NCBI RefSeq assembly: GCF_003604215.1
Contig: NZ_QXGS01000001.1
Location: forward strand, 682,001-746,000
Length of the DNA: 64,000 nt
DNA from: Teichococcus vastitatis
GTDB lineage: Bacteria; Pseudomonadota; Alphaproteobacteria; Acetobacterales; Acetobacteraceae
Reading direction: 5' to 3'
Below are positions 36,540 to 44,785 of this stretch, piece after piece. Below the pieces are notes generated by a model. That model was not told the origin of the DNA and did no database searches. It saw only the letters and a program-made list of their open reading frames with translations. How positions within the stretch are numbered: position 1 is the stretch's first letter; each line of letters begins with the position of its first letter. The position numbers and the translations under genes are program-made.

Positions 36540-37259
36540 TCAGCCCGCGGCGGCCGGCATCAGCGCCGCGAAGGGGCCGGTCAGGCGAGATGGCTCGGTG
36601 ATCAGCGGCAGGGCGGCCAATCCGGCGGCCGGGCTGGCCCAGACCAGGAATGGATTCAGGCAGAGCAGGTCGCCGGGATGCAGGGGGATGGACAGGGCGG
36701 CGTCCTCCGCTGCGTCCCGCAGCGCGGCGGAGGCCGGCGCCGGCCAGGCAGCGAAGGCGCCCTGGTGCACCGCAAACACCGGCACCGCCGGCTCGTGGGG
36801 CTGCGGCTGATACAGCGCTTCCAGGGTCGCGCGGTCGGATTTCAGCAGCGCGTTGTGCAAGGCTGCGGCGGAATGCAGCGCCAGCACGCAGCCCTGGCGG
36901 CACAGCAGCAGCAGCACGTCGCAGGGCTCGGCCTGGAACGGCCCGTCGGCCGGGGTGGTCGCCACCGGCCGGCCGATGCGGCTGCCCAGCAGGCCGAGCA
37001 GCGCGTGAGGCTCCGCCCGGTGCGGCAGGCCGCGCAGCAGGCAGAAGCCCTGGCCATGCGACAATCGCTCGATCACCTGGGCCAGCATCGGTGCCAGCAG
37101 CGGCAGCGGCCCGCCGGGCGAGGCCAGGGCCGCCTCGATCTCGGCGCCGGCGCCGGCGCCCAGCGGCATCATCCAATCGGCCGGTGACAGCGTGGCGCCG
37201 CTCCACAGATGCGGGCCAGTCTGAGGCGCGATGCGGCGCGGCGCGGCGGATTCGGTCAT
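36540..37259 (-). CDS. TauD/TfdA-like protein lacking the iron-binding triad
   Basis: 239 residues, against 300-350 in the family. The N-terminal half matches TauD-type 2-oxoglutarate dioxygenases well (LPLLAPMLAQVIERLSHGQG, FCLLRGLP, LGSRIGRPVA). The segment that carries HxD in relatives reads PFQAEPCD (Q109, E111), and the distal His region reads NPFLVWASP. All three Fe ligands are thus missing or replaced, and several loops are shortened. It is probably a non-enzymatic or repurposed protein. First gene of the operon, diverging from an M20 peptidase. Confidence 0.75.
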   Translation of the reverse strand: MTESAAPRRIAPQTGPHLWSGATLSPADWMMPLGAGAGAEIEAALASPGGPLPLLAPMLAQVIERLSHGQGFCLLRGLPHRAEPHALLGLLGSRIGRPVATTPADGPFQAEPCDVLLLLCRQGCVLALHSAAALHNALLKSDRATLEALYQPQPHEPAVPVFAVHQGAFAAWPAPASAALRDAAEDAALSIPLHPGDLLCLNPFLVWASPAAGLAALPLITEPSRLTGPFAALMPAAAG

Positions 37260-37386
37260 CGCGATGGGTTTAACAGTCCTTGGGCAGTTTTCGTCCAGCC
37301 TTTCGGCCCGGCGCCGCCTCTGCCCCTTGCCGGCGCCCTGGACCCGACGCAGGCTGCGCCGAAGGCATGGCGGGAGGGAAAAAGGG

Positions 37387-38565
37387 ATGCGCATGTTGGA
37401 CGAGGCCTTGTCAGGTCAGCACAGCGAGGCGCAGCGCGCCCTGTCCCTGCCCTTCGAGGCCGAGGCGTTGCTGGCCGGGTTGCGCCCGTGGGTGGAGTGC
37501 GAAAGCCCCACCTTTGATCCGGCCGCGGTGAACCGCATGATGTCGCTGGCGGGACGCGACCTCGCCATCCTCGGCGCCCGGATCGAGCGCATTCCCGGCC
37601 GCATGGGCCTGAGCGACTGCATCCGCGCCCGCTTCCCGCATCCGGACAGCGATGGCGACGGCGAGGGCGGCATCCTGGTGCTGGCGCATCTGGACACGGT
37701 GCATCCGGTGGGCACGCTGGGCGCCCTGCCGTTCCGACTGGATGGCAATCGCTGCTTCGGTCCCGGCATCTGCGACATGAAGGGCGGCACCTTCATCGCC
37801 GTCCAGGCGATGGCGGCGATCGTCCAGGCCGGCATCGCGCTGCGCCGCCCCGTCACCTTTCTGCTGACTGGCGACGAGGAGATCGGCAGCCCTTCCACCC
37901 GCGACCTGATCGAGGCCGAGGCGGCGCGCCACGAGGTGGTGCTGGTGCCGGAGCCCGCCCGCCCGGATGGCGGCGTGGTCACCGGCCGCTATGCCATCGC
38001 CCGCTTCAATCTGCGCACCACCGGCCGCCCAAGCCATGCCGGTGCCGCCCTGTCCGAGGGCCGCAGCGCCATCCGCGAGATGTGCCGGCTGGTGCAGGCG
38101 GTGGAAGCGATGACCACCGAGGCCGCCACCTTTTCCGTGGGCGTGATCCGCGGCGGGCAGTGGGTCAATTGCGTCACCACCACCTGCGAGGCCGAGGCCC
38201 TGTCCATGGCCAGGCGGCAGCAGGATCTGGACGGGGCGGTGCAGCGGATGCTGGGCCTGGCCGGCGGCGGCGAGGTGGGCGTGGAGATCACCCGTGGCGT
38301 CACCCGCCCGGTCTGGGAGCCGGACGCGACCGGGCTGACCCTTTACCGCGTGGCCGAGGCGCTGGCGCAGCGCCTCGGCTTTCCGCTGCCGCACGCTTCG
38401 GCCGGCGGTGGGTCGGACGGTAATTTCACCGGCGCGCTCGGCATCCCGACCCTGGATGGCCTTGGCGTGCTCGGGGGCGGCATCCACACGCTGGAGGAGC
38501 ACCTGCTGGTGGACAGCCTTGTGCCGCGTGCCCGGCTGTTCGCGGGCCTGCTGGCCAGCGTTTGA
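37387..38565 (+). CDS. M20 family metallopeptidase (carboxypeptidase G2-like)
   Basis: 392 residues. Zinc ligands and catalytic residues appear as LAHLDTVHP (H, D), GPGICDMKGG (D), LTGDEEIGSPS (Glu pair), VPEPARPDG (E) and GGIHTLEEHL (H). This is the Glu-releasing carboxypeptidase or N-acyl amino acid deacylase pattern. No signal peptide. GGAGG at 37373-37377 supports the first ATG (37387); a second ATG lies two codons on. It is followed by a tautomerase gene after 23 bases. The third M20 enzyme in this window. Confidence 0.92.
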   Translation: MRMLDEALSGQHSEAQRALSLPFEAEALLAGLRPWVECESPTFDPAAVNRMMSLAGRDLAILGARIERIPGRMGLSDCIRARFPHPDSDGDGEGGILVLAHLDTVHPVGTLGALPFRLDGNRCFGPGICDMKGGTFIAVQAMAAIVQAGIALRRPVTFLLTGDEEIGSPSTRDLIEAEAARHEVVLVPEPARPDGGVVTGRYAIARFNLRTTGRPSHAGAALSEGRSAIREMCRLVQAVEAMTTEAATFSVGVIRGGQWVNCVTTTCEAEALSMARRQQDLDGAVQRMLGLAGGGEVGVEITRGVTRPVWEPDATGLTLYRVAEALAQRLGFPLPHASAGGGSDGNFTGALGIPTLDGLGVLGGGIHTLEEHLLVDSLVPRARLFAGLLASV

Positions 38566-38588
38566 TCCAACCCCACAGGAGCCAACAC

Positions 38589-38780
38589 ATGCCCTTCGTC
38601 CGCATCGACCTGTTCTCCGGCCGCACCGAGGAGCAGAAGGCCAACACCGCCCGCGCCATCACCGAGGCGCTGGTGCAACATGCCGGTTGCACGCCGGACA
38701 GCGTGCAGATCCTGTTCGCTGACGTCGAGAAATCCGACTGGGCCACGGCGGGAGTGCTGGCCTCGCGGCGCGGCCAGTAG
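38589..38780 (+). CDS. 4-oxalocrotonate tautomerase family protein
   Basis: 63 residues. After Met removal Pro is the N-terminal catalytic base (MPFVRIDLFSGRTEEQK), as in 4-OT enzymes. The central EKSDWATAG is common in this subgroup. AGGAG precedes the ATG. Acts on keto-enol isomers of oxo acids; a specific role cannot be given. It ends seven bases from the convergent hemA. Confidence 0.94.
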   Translation: MPFVRIDLFSGRTEEQKANTARAITEALVQHAGCTPDSVQILFADVEKSDWATAGVLASRRGQ

Positions 38781-38787
38781 GCCGCCT

Positions 38788-40005
38788 TCAGGCAGCCTCC
38801 GCCAGGGGCAGCACGTCGCGCAGCGCAGCGGTCAGGCACCCGATCATGGCGTCGGTGTGGAAGGGCGTAGCGCAGAGCCGCAGCCGTTCCGTGCCGCGCG
38901 GCACGGTCGGGTAGTTGATCGGCGTGATGTAGAGGCCGTGCCGCTCCAGCAGTTGCCGGGCCACCCGGCGGCACGCCTCAGCGCCCGGCACCGGCACCGG
39001 CACGATGTGGCTTTCGCTCGGCAGGCGCGGCAGGCCGGCGCGGTCCAGCGCCGCCTTCAGCGCCGCCGCCCGCTCCGCCAGCCGGTCGCGCAGGGCTGTG
39101 TCCTGCTGGATGTGGCGGATGCTGGCGCGGGCCGCCGCGGCGGTGGCCGGCGGCATGGAGGTGGTGAAGATCAGCCCGCCCGCGGTGGAGCGGACGTAAT
39201 CCACCAGTTCCGCCTCCCCGGCGATGTAGCCGCCCACCACGCCGACGCCCTTGGCGAGCGTGCCCTGGATGATGTCGATGCGGGACGCGGCGCCGTCCCG
39301 CTCGGCGATGCCGGCGCCGGTCACGCCGTACAGGCCGACGGCGTGCACCTCGTCCAGATAGGTGATGGCGTCGTAGCGCTCGGCGAGGTCGCACACCGCG
39401 TGCAGCGGCGCCACGTCGCCTTCCATGGAATACACGCTTTCCAGCGCGATCACCTTGGGCGCGGCCGGACCGGCGGCGCGCAGCAGCTCTTCCAGGTGCG
39501 CCAGGTCGTTGTGCCGCCAGATCCGCCGTTGCGCCGGGCTGCGCCGCATGCCGTCGATCATCGAGGCATGGTTCATCGCGTCGGAGAACACGATCATGCC
39601 CGGCAGGGCGGACAGCAGCGCCAGCAGCGAGGCCTGGTTGGCCACGTAGCCGCTGCCGAACAACAGCGCCGCCGGCTTGCCGTGCCAGGCGGCCAGCTCC
39701 GCCTCCAGCCCGGCATGCTCGGGCGAGGTGCCGGAAATGTTGCGCGTGCCGCCGGCGCCGGCGCCGTAGGCGGCGATCGCCGCCGCCGCCGCCTGACGCA
39801 CGGCGGGATGGCAGCCCATGCCGAGGTAGTCGTTGGCCGACCAGACGGTGATCTCGCGCGGGGCGCCGCCGGGCTGGTGCCAGCGATACAGGGGAAAGCG
39901 GTCCGCGATCTTCTCCAGGCGGGCGAAGTCACGGTAGCGGCCTTCGGCGCGCATCGTGTCGAGATGCCGGGCGCAATGCGTGCGCAGCGTGTGCCGGGTG
40001 TTCAT
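38788..40005 (-). CDS. hemA: 5-aminolevulinate synthase
   Basis: 405 residues, the usual length. PLP enzyme joining glycine and succinyl-CoA, the first step of alphaproteobacterial haem synthesis. Visible: NDYLGMGCHP, GAGAGGTRNISGTS, DEVHAVGLYG (218-227) and the PLP Lys at about K252 in GTLAKGVGVVGGY. Most family members have AKAFG, so GVG here is a small variation. The ATG at 40005 was chosen because MNTRHTLRTHCARHLDTMRAEGRYRDF fits the family; the ATG at 40056 would overlap the upstream SDR gene. Confidence 0.96.
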   Translation of the reverse strand: MNTRHTLRTHCARHLDTMRAEGRYRDFARLEKIADRFPLYRWHQPGGAPREITVWSANDYLGMGCHPAVRQAAAAAIAAYGAGAGGTRNISGTSPEHAGLEAELAAWHGKPAALLFGSGYVANQASLLALLSALPGMIVFSDAMNHASMIDGMRRSPAQRRIWRHNDLAHLEELLRAAGPAAPKVIALESVYSMEGDVAPLHAVCDLAERYDAITYLDEVHAVGLYGVTGAGIAERDGAASRIDIIQGTLAKGVGVVGGYIAGEAELVDYVRSTAGGLIFTTSMPPATAAAARASIRHIQQDTALRDRLAERAAALKAALDRAGLPRLPSESHIVPVPVPGAEACRRVARQLLERHGLYITPINYPTVPRGTERLRLCATPFHTDAMIGCLTAALRDVLPLAEAA

Positions 40006-40036
40006 GGCCTTTGCATAGATCAGCCGCGCCGCGTTT

Positions 40037-40906
40037 TCATCTTCCTTCCGCGCCATGCTGCCCTGCTTCCGCCGCCAGGATGCCGCGCAATCCCTGGCGA
40101 TAGGAAGGGTAGCGCCAGCGCAGGCCCAGCTCCTGCTGCGTCGCGCCACTGCTGACGCGCCGGCTTTCGGCCCAGAAGGAGCGGCCCATCGCCGACATGC
40201 CCTCCAGCGCCTGTTCGAACGGCAGCAGCGGCGGCGGCGCGATGCCGAGCAGCCGCGCCGCTTCCTCCACCACGGCGGCGCCGGAGGCGGGCTCGTCATC
40301 CACCAGATGCAGCACGCGCGGCGCCTCCGGCGTGCCGGGCGACTGCATCGCCGCCAGCACGGCCAGGGCGATGTCGTCGCGGTGGATGCGGGAGAACAGG
40401 TGCCCCGGCCTGTCGACCCGCCGCGCCTGGCCGGCGCGCAGCTCGTCCAGCGCCGAACGGCCGGGACCGTAGATGCCGCCGGTGCGGAACAGGTCCAGCG
40501 CCACCCCGCGCCCGGCGAGCGCCGACGCCCAATCCTGCTCGGCTTGCAGCCGGCGGATCGCCCGCTCCTGCCGCGGTGCCGGCGGGGTGGTTTCGGTCAC
40601 CCAGTCGCCGCCGCGGTCGCCATAAACCGCCGTGGTGGAGATGTAGCCCACCCAGCGCAGCGTCCGCGCCTGTTCCAGGACCCCGGCATGGGCCCGGAGC
40701 ACGGGATCGCCCTCCGCCCCGGGTGCGGCGGTGACGAGCAGGTGGGTGGCTTCGGCCAGGGCGGGGCCGGCCCCGGCGAAGCGCAGTGCGCTGCTGCCCG
40801 CCGGCGGCTCGCGCCGCGTGCCCTGCACCGCGAAGCCGGCCTGCCGGGCCAGACGCGCCACCTCGGTGCCGCAATAACCCAGTCCCATCACCACCAGCCG
40901 GTTCAT
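40037..40906 (-). CDS. NAD-dependent epimerase/dehydratase (YeeZ-like SDR)
   Basis: 289 residues with an N-terminal Rossmann motif close to GxGxxG (MGLGYCGTEVARLA). A weaker ISTTAVYGDRGG segment stands where SDR enzymes have the Ser and Tyr of the active site, and FSRIHRDDIA is typical of the YeeZ/YbjT group. GGGAGG just upstream supports the ATG at 40906. It is followed by hemA on the same strand. Substrate unknown. Confidence 0.88.
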   Translation of the reverse strand: MNRLVVMGLGYCGTEVARLARQAGFAVQGTRREPPAGSSALRFAGAGPALAEATHLLVTAAPGAEGDPVLRAHAGVLEQARTLRWVGYISTTAVYGDRGGDWVTETTPPAPRQERAIRRLQAEQDWASALAGRGVALDLFRTGGIYGPGRSALDELRAGQARRVDRPGHLFSRIHRDDIALAVLAAMQSPGTPEAPRVLHLVDDEPASGAAVVEEAARLLGIAPPPLLPFEQALEGMSAMGRSFWAESRRVSSGATQQELGLRWRYPSYRQGLRGILAAEAGQHGAEGR

Positions 40907-40976
40907 CCGCCCTCCCACCATCTGCCGTCCGGCCTGCATGTGGCGCAGGGTGCTGGGCGCGGCTAGACTGCGACGC

Positions 40977-41783
40977 ATGCGGTTTTTCTTTCGCCACGCG
41001 GCCTCGGGTGCCTTGGCCGGGCTGTTCCTGTTGTTCACCGGGACGGGCTGGGCCGCGCAGCCACCCGACGCGCAGCCGCGCGCCGAGCCGCCGCGCCTGG
41101 GCAGCGGCCCCGAATACGAAGCCTGCCTGGCCCTGCTGCGGGTGGATCCGGAAGGCGCCGTCCAGCGTGCCGGCCAGTGGGAGGAACGCGGCGGCGGTGA
41201 CGGGGCGCGGCACTGCCTGGCGCTGGGCCTGCTGGCGGTGGGTGACACCGAGCGTGCGGCCGGGCGGCTGGAGCGGCTGGCCGCCACGGCCTCGGCGGAG
41301 GCGCCGGCACGGGCGGCGGTGTATGCCCAGGCGTCGCAGGCCTGGATGCTCAGCAACGCGCCCAACCGTGCCTATGCCGCCTCCACCTTGGCGCTGAGCC
41401 TGACGCCGCAGGACTCCGCCCTGCTGGTGGATCGCGCCATCGCGGCCGCCGCGCTGGGGCGCTACGCAGAAGCGCTGCTCGATCTCGATCAGGCGGTGCT
41501 CAACGACCCTGGCCGGGCCGAGACGCTGGTGTTCCGCGCCGCCGCGCTGCGCCACCTGGATCGCACGGAGGACGCGCTGCGCGACATCCAGCAGGTCCTC
41601 TCTCTGGAGCCGCAGAATGCGGAGGCGATGCTGGAGCGAGGCATCCTGAAGCAGTTGAAGGGCGACAGGGCGGGGGCGAGGGCGGATTGGCAGGCCACCA
41701 TCCGGCTGGCGCCGGACAGCCCCGCCGCCGATCTGGCCGCGCAGAACCTGGCCCTGAACGAGGCCGGGCCGAAGCGGCGCTGA
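40977..41783 (+). CDS. exported tetratricopeptide repeat protein
   Basis: 268 residues. A signal peptide (about 1-28, ending GTGWAA) is followed by about five TPR-like repeats from residue 90 on (LSNAPNRAYAASTLALSL, LGRYAEALLDLDQAVLNDPG, LDRTEDALRDIQQVLSLEPQ, LKGDRAGARADWQATIRLAP). Predicted periplasmic scaffold. I prefer the ATG at 40977 over 40938 because it starts at the signal peptide. No partner is evident. Confidence 0.88.
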   Translation: MRFFFRHAASGALAGLFLLFTGTGWAAQPPDAQPRAEPPRLGSGPEYEACLALLRVDPEGAVQRAGQWEERGGGDGARHCLALGLLAVGDTERAAGRLERLAATASAEAPARAAVYAQASQAWMLSNAPNRAYAASTLALSLTPQDSALLVDRAIAAAALGRYAEALLDLDQAVLNDPGRAETLVFRAAALRHLDRTEDALRDIQQVLSLEPQNAEAMLERGILKQLKGDRAGARADWQATIRLAPDSPAADLAAQNLALNEAGPKRR

Positions 41784-41790
41784 ACCGGGT

Positions 41791-42708
41791 TCAGTCCACC
41801 GCGCGCTGCGCCCGCTGGCTCATGACGCAGGCCAGCACCACGATGGCGCCGCCCGCCAGGGTGGCGGGGGTCGGCAGCGCCTGCCAGATCAACAGGTCGG
41901 CCAGCACCGCCCACAGCAGGGCGGAAAATTCCAGCGGCGCCAGCCGCGCCGCGCTGGAATGGCGGAAGGCCACGGCCAGGCAGATGGTGGCCGCGCCGGC
42001 GAAGATGCCGTTGATCCCCAGCGCCAGCCAGTCCCAGCCCTGCGGCGGCACCCAGTCCGAGGCGGCGAAGGGCAGCAGCACCAGCCCACCAGGCAGCGCC
42101 GACCACAGCACCAGCCGGGCGATCCCCGCCTCGTGCCGCAGGCCGCGGTTCACCGTCAGCACCAGCGCGTAGGACACGGTGCCGAGCAGCGCGTAGCCAT
42201 AGGCCAGCAGGCTGCCGCCGGCCCGCAACCCCGGCGCCATGGCCACCAGCACGCCGAGAAAGCCGACCCCGCTCCACAGCCACACCGTGCGCGGCAGCCG
42301 CTCCCCCAGCACCAGCGCAGCGAGGCCCAGCGTCATGAACGGCGCGGTGAAATAAACCAGATAGCCTTCGGCCAGCGGGATCTCGCGCAAGGCCTGGAAG
42401 AAGCCGAAGGCCGAGCCCAGCATGGCCAGGGCACGCAGCAGGTGCAGCCCGGGATGGCGGGTGCCCAGTTCTCCTCCCGCGCCGTCGCGCAGCAGCCGCG
42501 CCGCGCCGAGCAGGCCCAGGATCACCACCTGCCGGATCAGCACCACCTGCGCCACCGGATAGGCGCCGGACAGCAGCTTGCTGTTGGCATCCAGCGCGGC
42601 GAACAGGCCCAGCGCTGCCAGCATCGCCGCCGGTCCACCGAAACGCACGGTCAATTCCTCCCAGCGAGATCCCCGCGGCTTCTCCCGCGCGGGCGGCGGC
42701 TTGTCCAT
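41791..42708 (-). CDS. EamA/DMT family transporter
   Basis: 305 residues, ten helices in two EamA repeats; a basic N-terminus of about 25 residues precedes TM1. The family segments LIRQVVILGLLGAARLLRD and PLAEGYLVYFTAPFMTL are visible in the first repeat and APLEFSALLWAVLADLL in the second. Transcribed alone leftward, converging with the TPR gene and diverging from pyrD. Substrate unknown. It is the fourth full-length EamA protein in the window. Confidence 0.92.
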   Translation of the reverse strand: MDKPPPAREKPRGSRWEELTVRFGGPAAMLAALGLFAALDANSKLLSGAYPVAQVVLIRQVVILGLLGAARLLRDGAGGELGTRHPGLHLLRALAMLGSAFGFFQALREIPLAEGYLVYFTAPFMTLGLAALVLGERLPRTVWLWSGVGFLGVLVAMAPGLRAGGSLLAYGYALLGTVSYALVLTVNRGLRHEAGIARLVLWSALPGGLVLLPFAASDWVPPQGWDWLALGINGIFAGAATICLAVAFRHSSAARLAPLEFSALLWAVLADLLIWQALPTPATLAGGAIVVLACVMSQRAQRAVD

Positions 42709-42774
42709 CCCGGCAGGCCGGCCGGAAATGGCGGCTTTCCTTACGCGCCGCGCCGGGGCACAAGCGGCCCTGTC

Positions 42775-43836
42775 ATGACCCCTGCCCTGGCTTCCGCCCT
42801 GATGCCGCTGATGCGCGGCATGGATCCCGAACATGCGCACAACCTCGCACTGAAGGCCCTGCGTCTGGGCCTCGCCGGGCGGGACCGCGCGCCGGACGAC
42901 CCGCTGCTCGCCACCGAGGTGCTGGGCCTGCGCTTCCGCAACCCGATCGGCCTGTCCGCCGGCTTCGACAAGGACGCGGTGGCGGTGCGGCCGCTGATGC
43001 GGCTGGGCTTCGGCTTCGTCGAGCCGGGCACCACCACGCCGCGCCCGCAGGCGGGCAACCCGCAGCCGCGCTTGTTCCGCCTGCTGGAGGATGCGGCGGT
43101 GATCAACCGCATGGGCATGAACAACGAGGGTGTGGCCGCATTCGTGGTGCGCCTCGCCGCGCTGCGGCGCCCACTGCCGGCGGTGCTCGGCGCCAATGTC
43201 GGCATCAACAAGGAAGGCGCCGACCCGGAGCACGATTATCCGTCGCTGTATGCCGCCGTGGCGCCGCAAGCCGACTACGTCGCCATCAACGTGTCCTCCC
43301 CCAACACGCCGGGCCTGCGCGACCTTCAGGGGGAGGCGAAGCTGGCCGCCATCCTCAATGCCGTGGCCGAGGTGCGCGCCGCGGCACCCCGCCAGCCGCC
43401 GGTGCTGGTGAAGATCGCCCCCGACCTGGCGCCGGAAGCGGTGGCGCCACTGGTGGAAACCTGCATCGGCGCCGGCATCGCCGGGCTGATCGTGTCCAAC
43501 ACCACCATCGTCCGGCCGGATACGCTGCGCAGCCCGCATCGCGCAGAAACCGGCGGGTTGTCCGGCCAGCCCCTGTTCGGCCCATCCACGGAGTTGCTGC
43601 GGCAGGTCTACCGGATCGCCCGCGGGCGCCTCGCGCTGATCGGCTGCGGCGGCATCGCCACGCCGGAGCAGGCCTATGCGAAGATCCGCGCCGGCGCCGA
43701 CTTGGTGCAGCTCTATGCCGGCTTCGCCCTGGCCGGCCCGGCCCTGGTTCCACAGCTGAAGCAGGGCCTCGCCGCACTGCTGAAGCGCGACGGCTTCCAG
43801 CATGTCCACCAAGCCGTAGGAGTCGATGCCCAATGA
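42775..43836 (+). CDS. pyrD: dihydroorotate dehydrogenase (quinone)
   Basis: 353 residues, class 2 enzyme of pyrimidine synthesis, membrane-associated through its N-terminal helices and passing electrons to quinone. Visible: NPIGLSAGFDKDA, EPGTTTPRPQAGNPQPRLFRL, INRMGMNNEG, INVSSPNTPGLRDLQ with the catalytic Ser of class 2, and IGCGGIATPEQAYAKI for FMN phosphate binding. Its stop overlaps the start of the HAD hydrolase (ATGA). Confidence 0.98.
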   Translation: MTPALASALMPLMRGMDPEHAHNLALKALRLGLAGRDRAPDDPLLATEVLGLRFRNPIGLSAGFDKDAVAVRPLMRLGFGFVEPGTTTPRPQAGNPQPRLFRLLEDAAVINRMGMNNEGVAAFVVRLAALRRPLPAVLGANVGINKEGADPEHDYPSLYAAVAPQADYVAINVSSPNTPGLRDLQGEAKLAAILNAVAEVRAAAPRQPPVLVKIAPDLAPEAVAPLVETCIGAGIAGLIVSNTTIVRPDTLRSPHRAETGGLSGQPLFGPSTELLRQVYRIARGRLALIGCGGIATPEQAYAKIRAGADLVQLYAGFALAGPALVPQLKQGLAALLKRDGFQHVHQAVGVDAQ

Positions 43837-44690
43837 ACATTCTGGAATCCGTCGCACCCCTCGCCGACAGCCATGACGGTTTCATTTTGGACATCTGGGG
43901 CGTGCTGCATGACGGCGAGAAGCCCTATCCGGGCGTGCCCGAGGCACTGCGCGAGCTGCGCGCGCGCGGCAAGCGCATCGTGCTGCTGTCCAATGCGCCG
44001 CGCCGCGCCTGGACGGTGGCCGAGGCGCTGGCCGCCATGGGGCTGCCCGCCCCGCTGTTCGACGGCATCGTGACTTCGGGCGAGGTCGCCTGGACCCTGC
44101 TGCGCGACCGCACGCACCCCTTCTTCGCCAAGCTCGGGAACCGCGCCTTCCATATCGGGCCGGAGCGCGATCTGTCGGTGATCGAGGGGCTGGACATCCG
44201 GGTGACGCGCGACCCGGCCGAGGCCGAATTCGTGCTCAACACCGGCCCGGATCTCGAGCATGGGCGACAGAGCACGGCGCCCTATCAGGCGATGCTGGAG
44301 GGCGCGGCGGCGAAGCGCCTGCCCATGGTCTGCACCAATCCCGACCGCGCCGTGATGGTGGCCGGGCAGCGGCTGATCTGCGCCGGCGCCTTCGCCGATG
44401 TGTACATGGGCCTCGGCGGCGAGGTGATGGAGATCGGCAAGCCCGATCCCATGGTCTATGAGACGGTGCTGGCAACGCTCGGCCTGCCGCCGTCCCGCAT
44501 CGCTGCAGTGGGCGACACGCCGCACACCGACCTGGCCGGGGCCGCGGCCGTGGGCGTGGACGCCATCTGGGCGCTGACCGGCCTGGCGGGCGACCATTTC
44601 GGCCCTGATCCTTCGCCCGACGCGCTTGATGCGGAAGCCGCGCGCGAAGGCGTGCGGCCGGTGGCGGCGCTGCGCTCCTTGCGCTGGTAG
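43833..44690 (+). CDS. TIGR01459-type HAD hydrolase
   Basis: 285 residues of the HAD superfamily, class IIA. Motif I is FILDIWGVLHDG (nucleophile Asp plus the +2 position Trp instead of the usual Asp), motif II is VLLSNAPRR, and motif IV GDTPHTDLAGA. Coupled to pyrD by ATGA. TIGR01459 proteins are typical of alphaproteobacteria and are thought to act on phosphorylated metabolites. The Trp at the second Asp position should be kept in mind when predicting phosphatase activity. Confidence 0.9.
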   Translation: MNILESVAPLADSHDGFILDIWGVLHDGEKPYPGVPEALRELRARGKRIVLLSNAPRRAWTVAEALAAMGLPAPLFDGIVTSGEVAWTLLRDRTHPFFAKLGNRAFHIGPERDLSVIEGLDIRVTRDPAEAEFVLNTGPDLEHGRQSTAPYQAMLEGAAAKRLPMVCTNPDRAVMVAGQRLICAGAFADVYMGLGGEVMEIGKPDPMVYETVLATLGLPPSRIAAVGDTPHTDLAGAAAVGVDAIWALTGLAGDHFGPDPSPDALDAEAAREGVRPVAALRSLRW

Positions 44691-44785
44691 GCGGCAGACC
44701 CGCACCCGGCGCGGGCCAGCCCCGCGCATGCTCCAGCGCGACCTGTGCTGGCCTCCGGGCGCCTTCGCACCCTAGGCTGCCGGGC

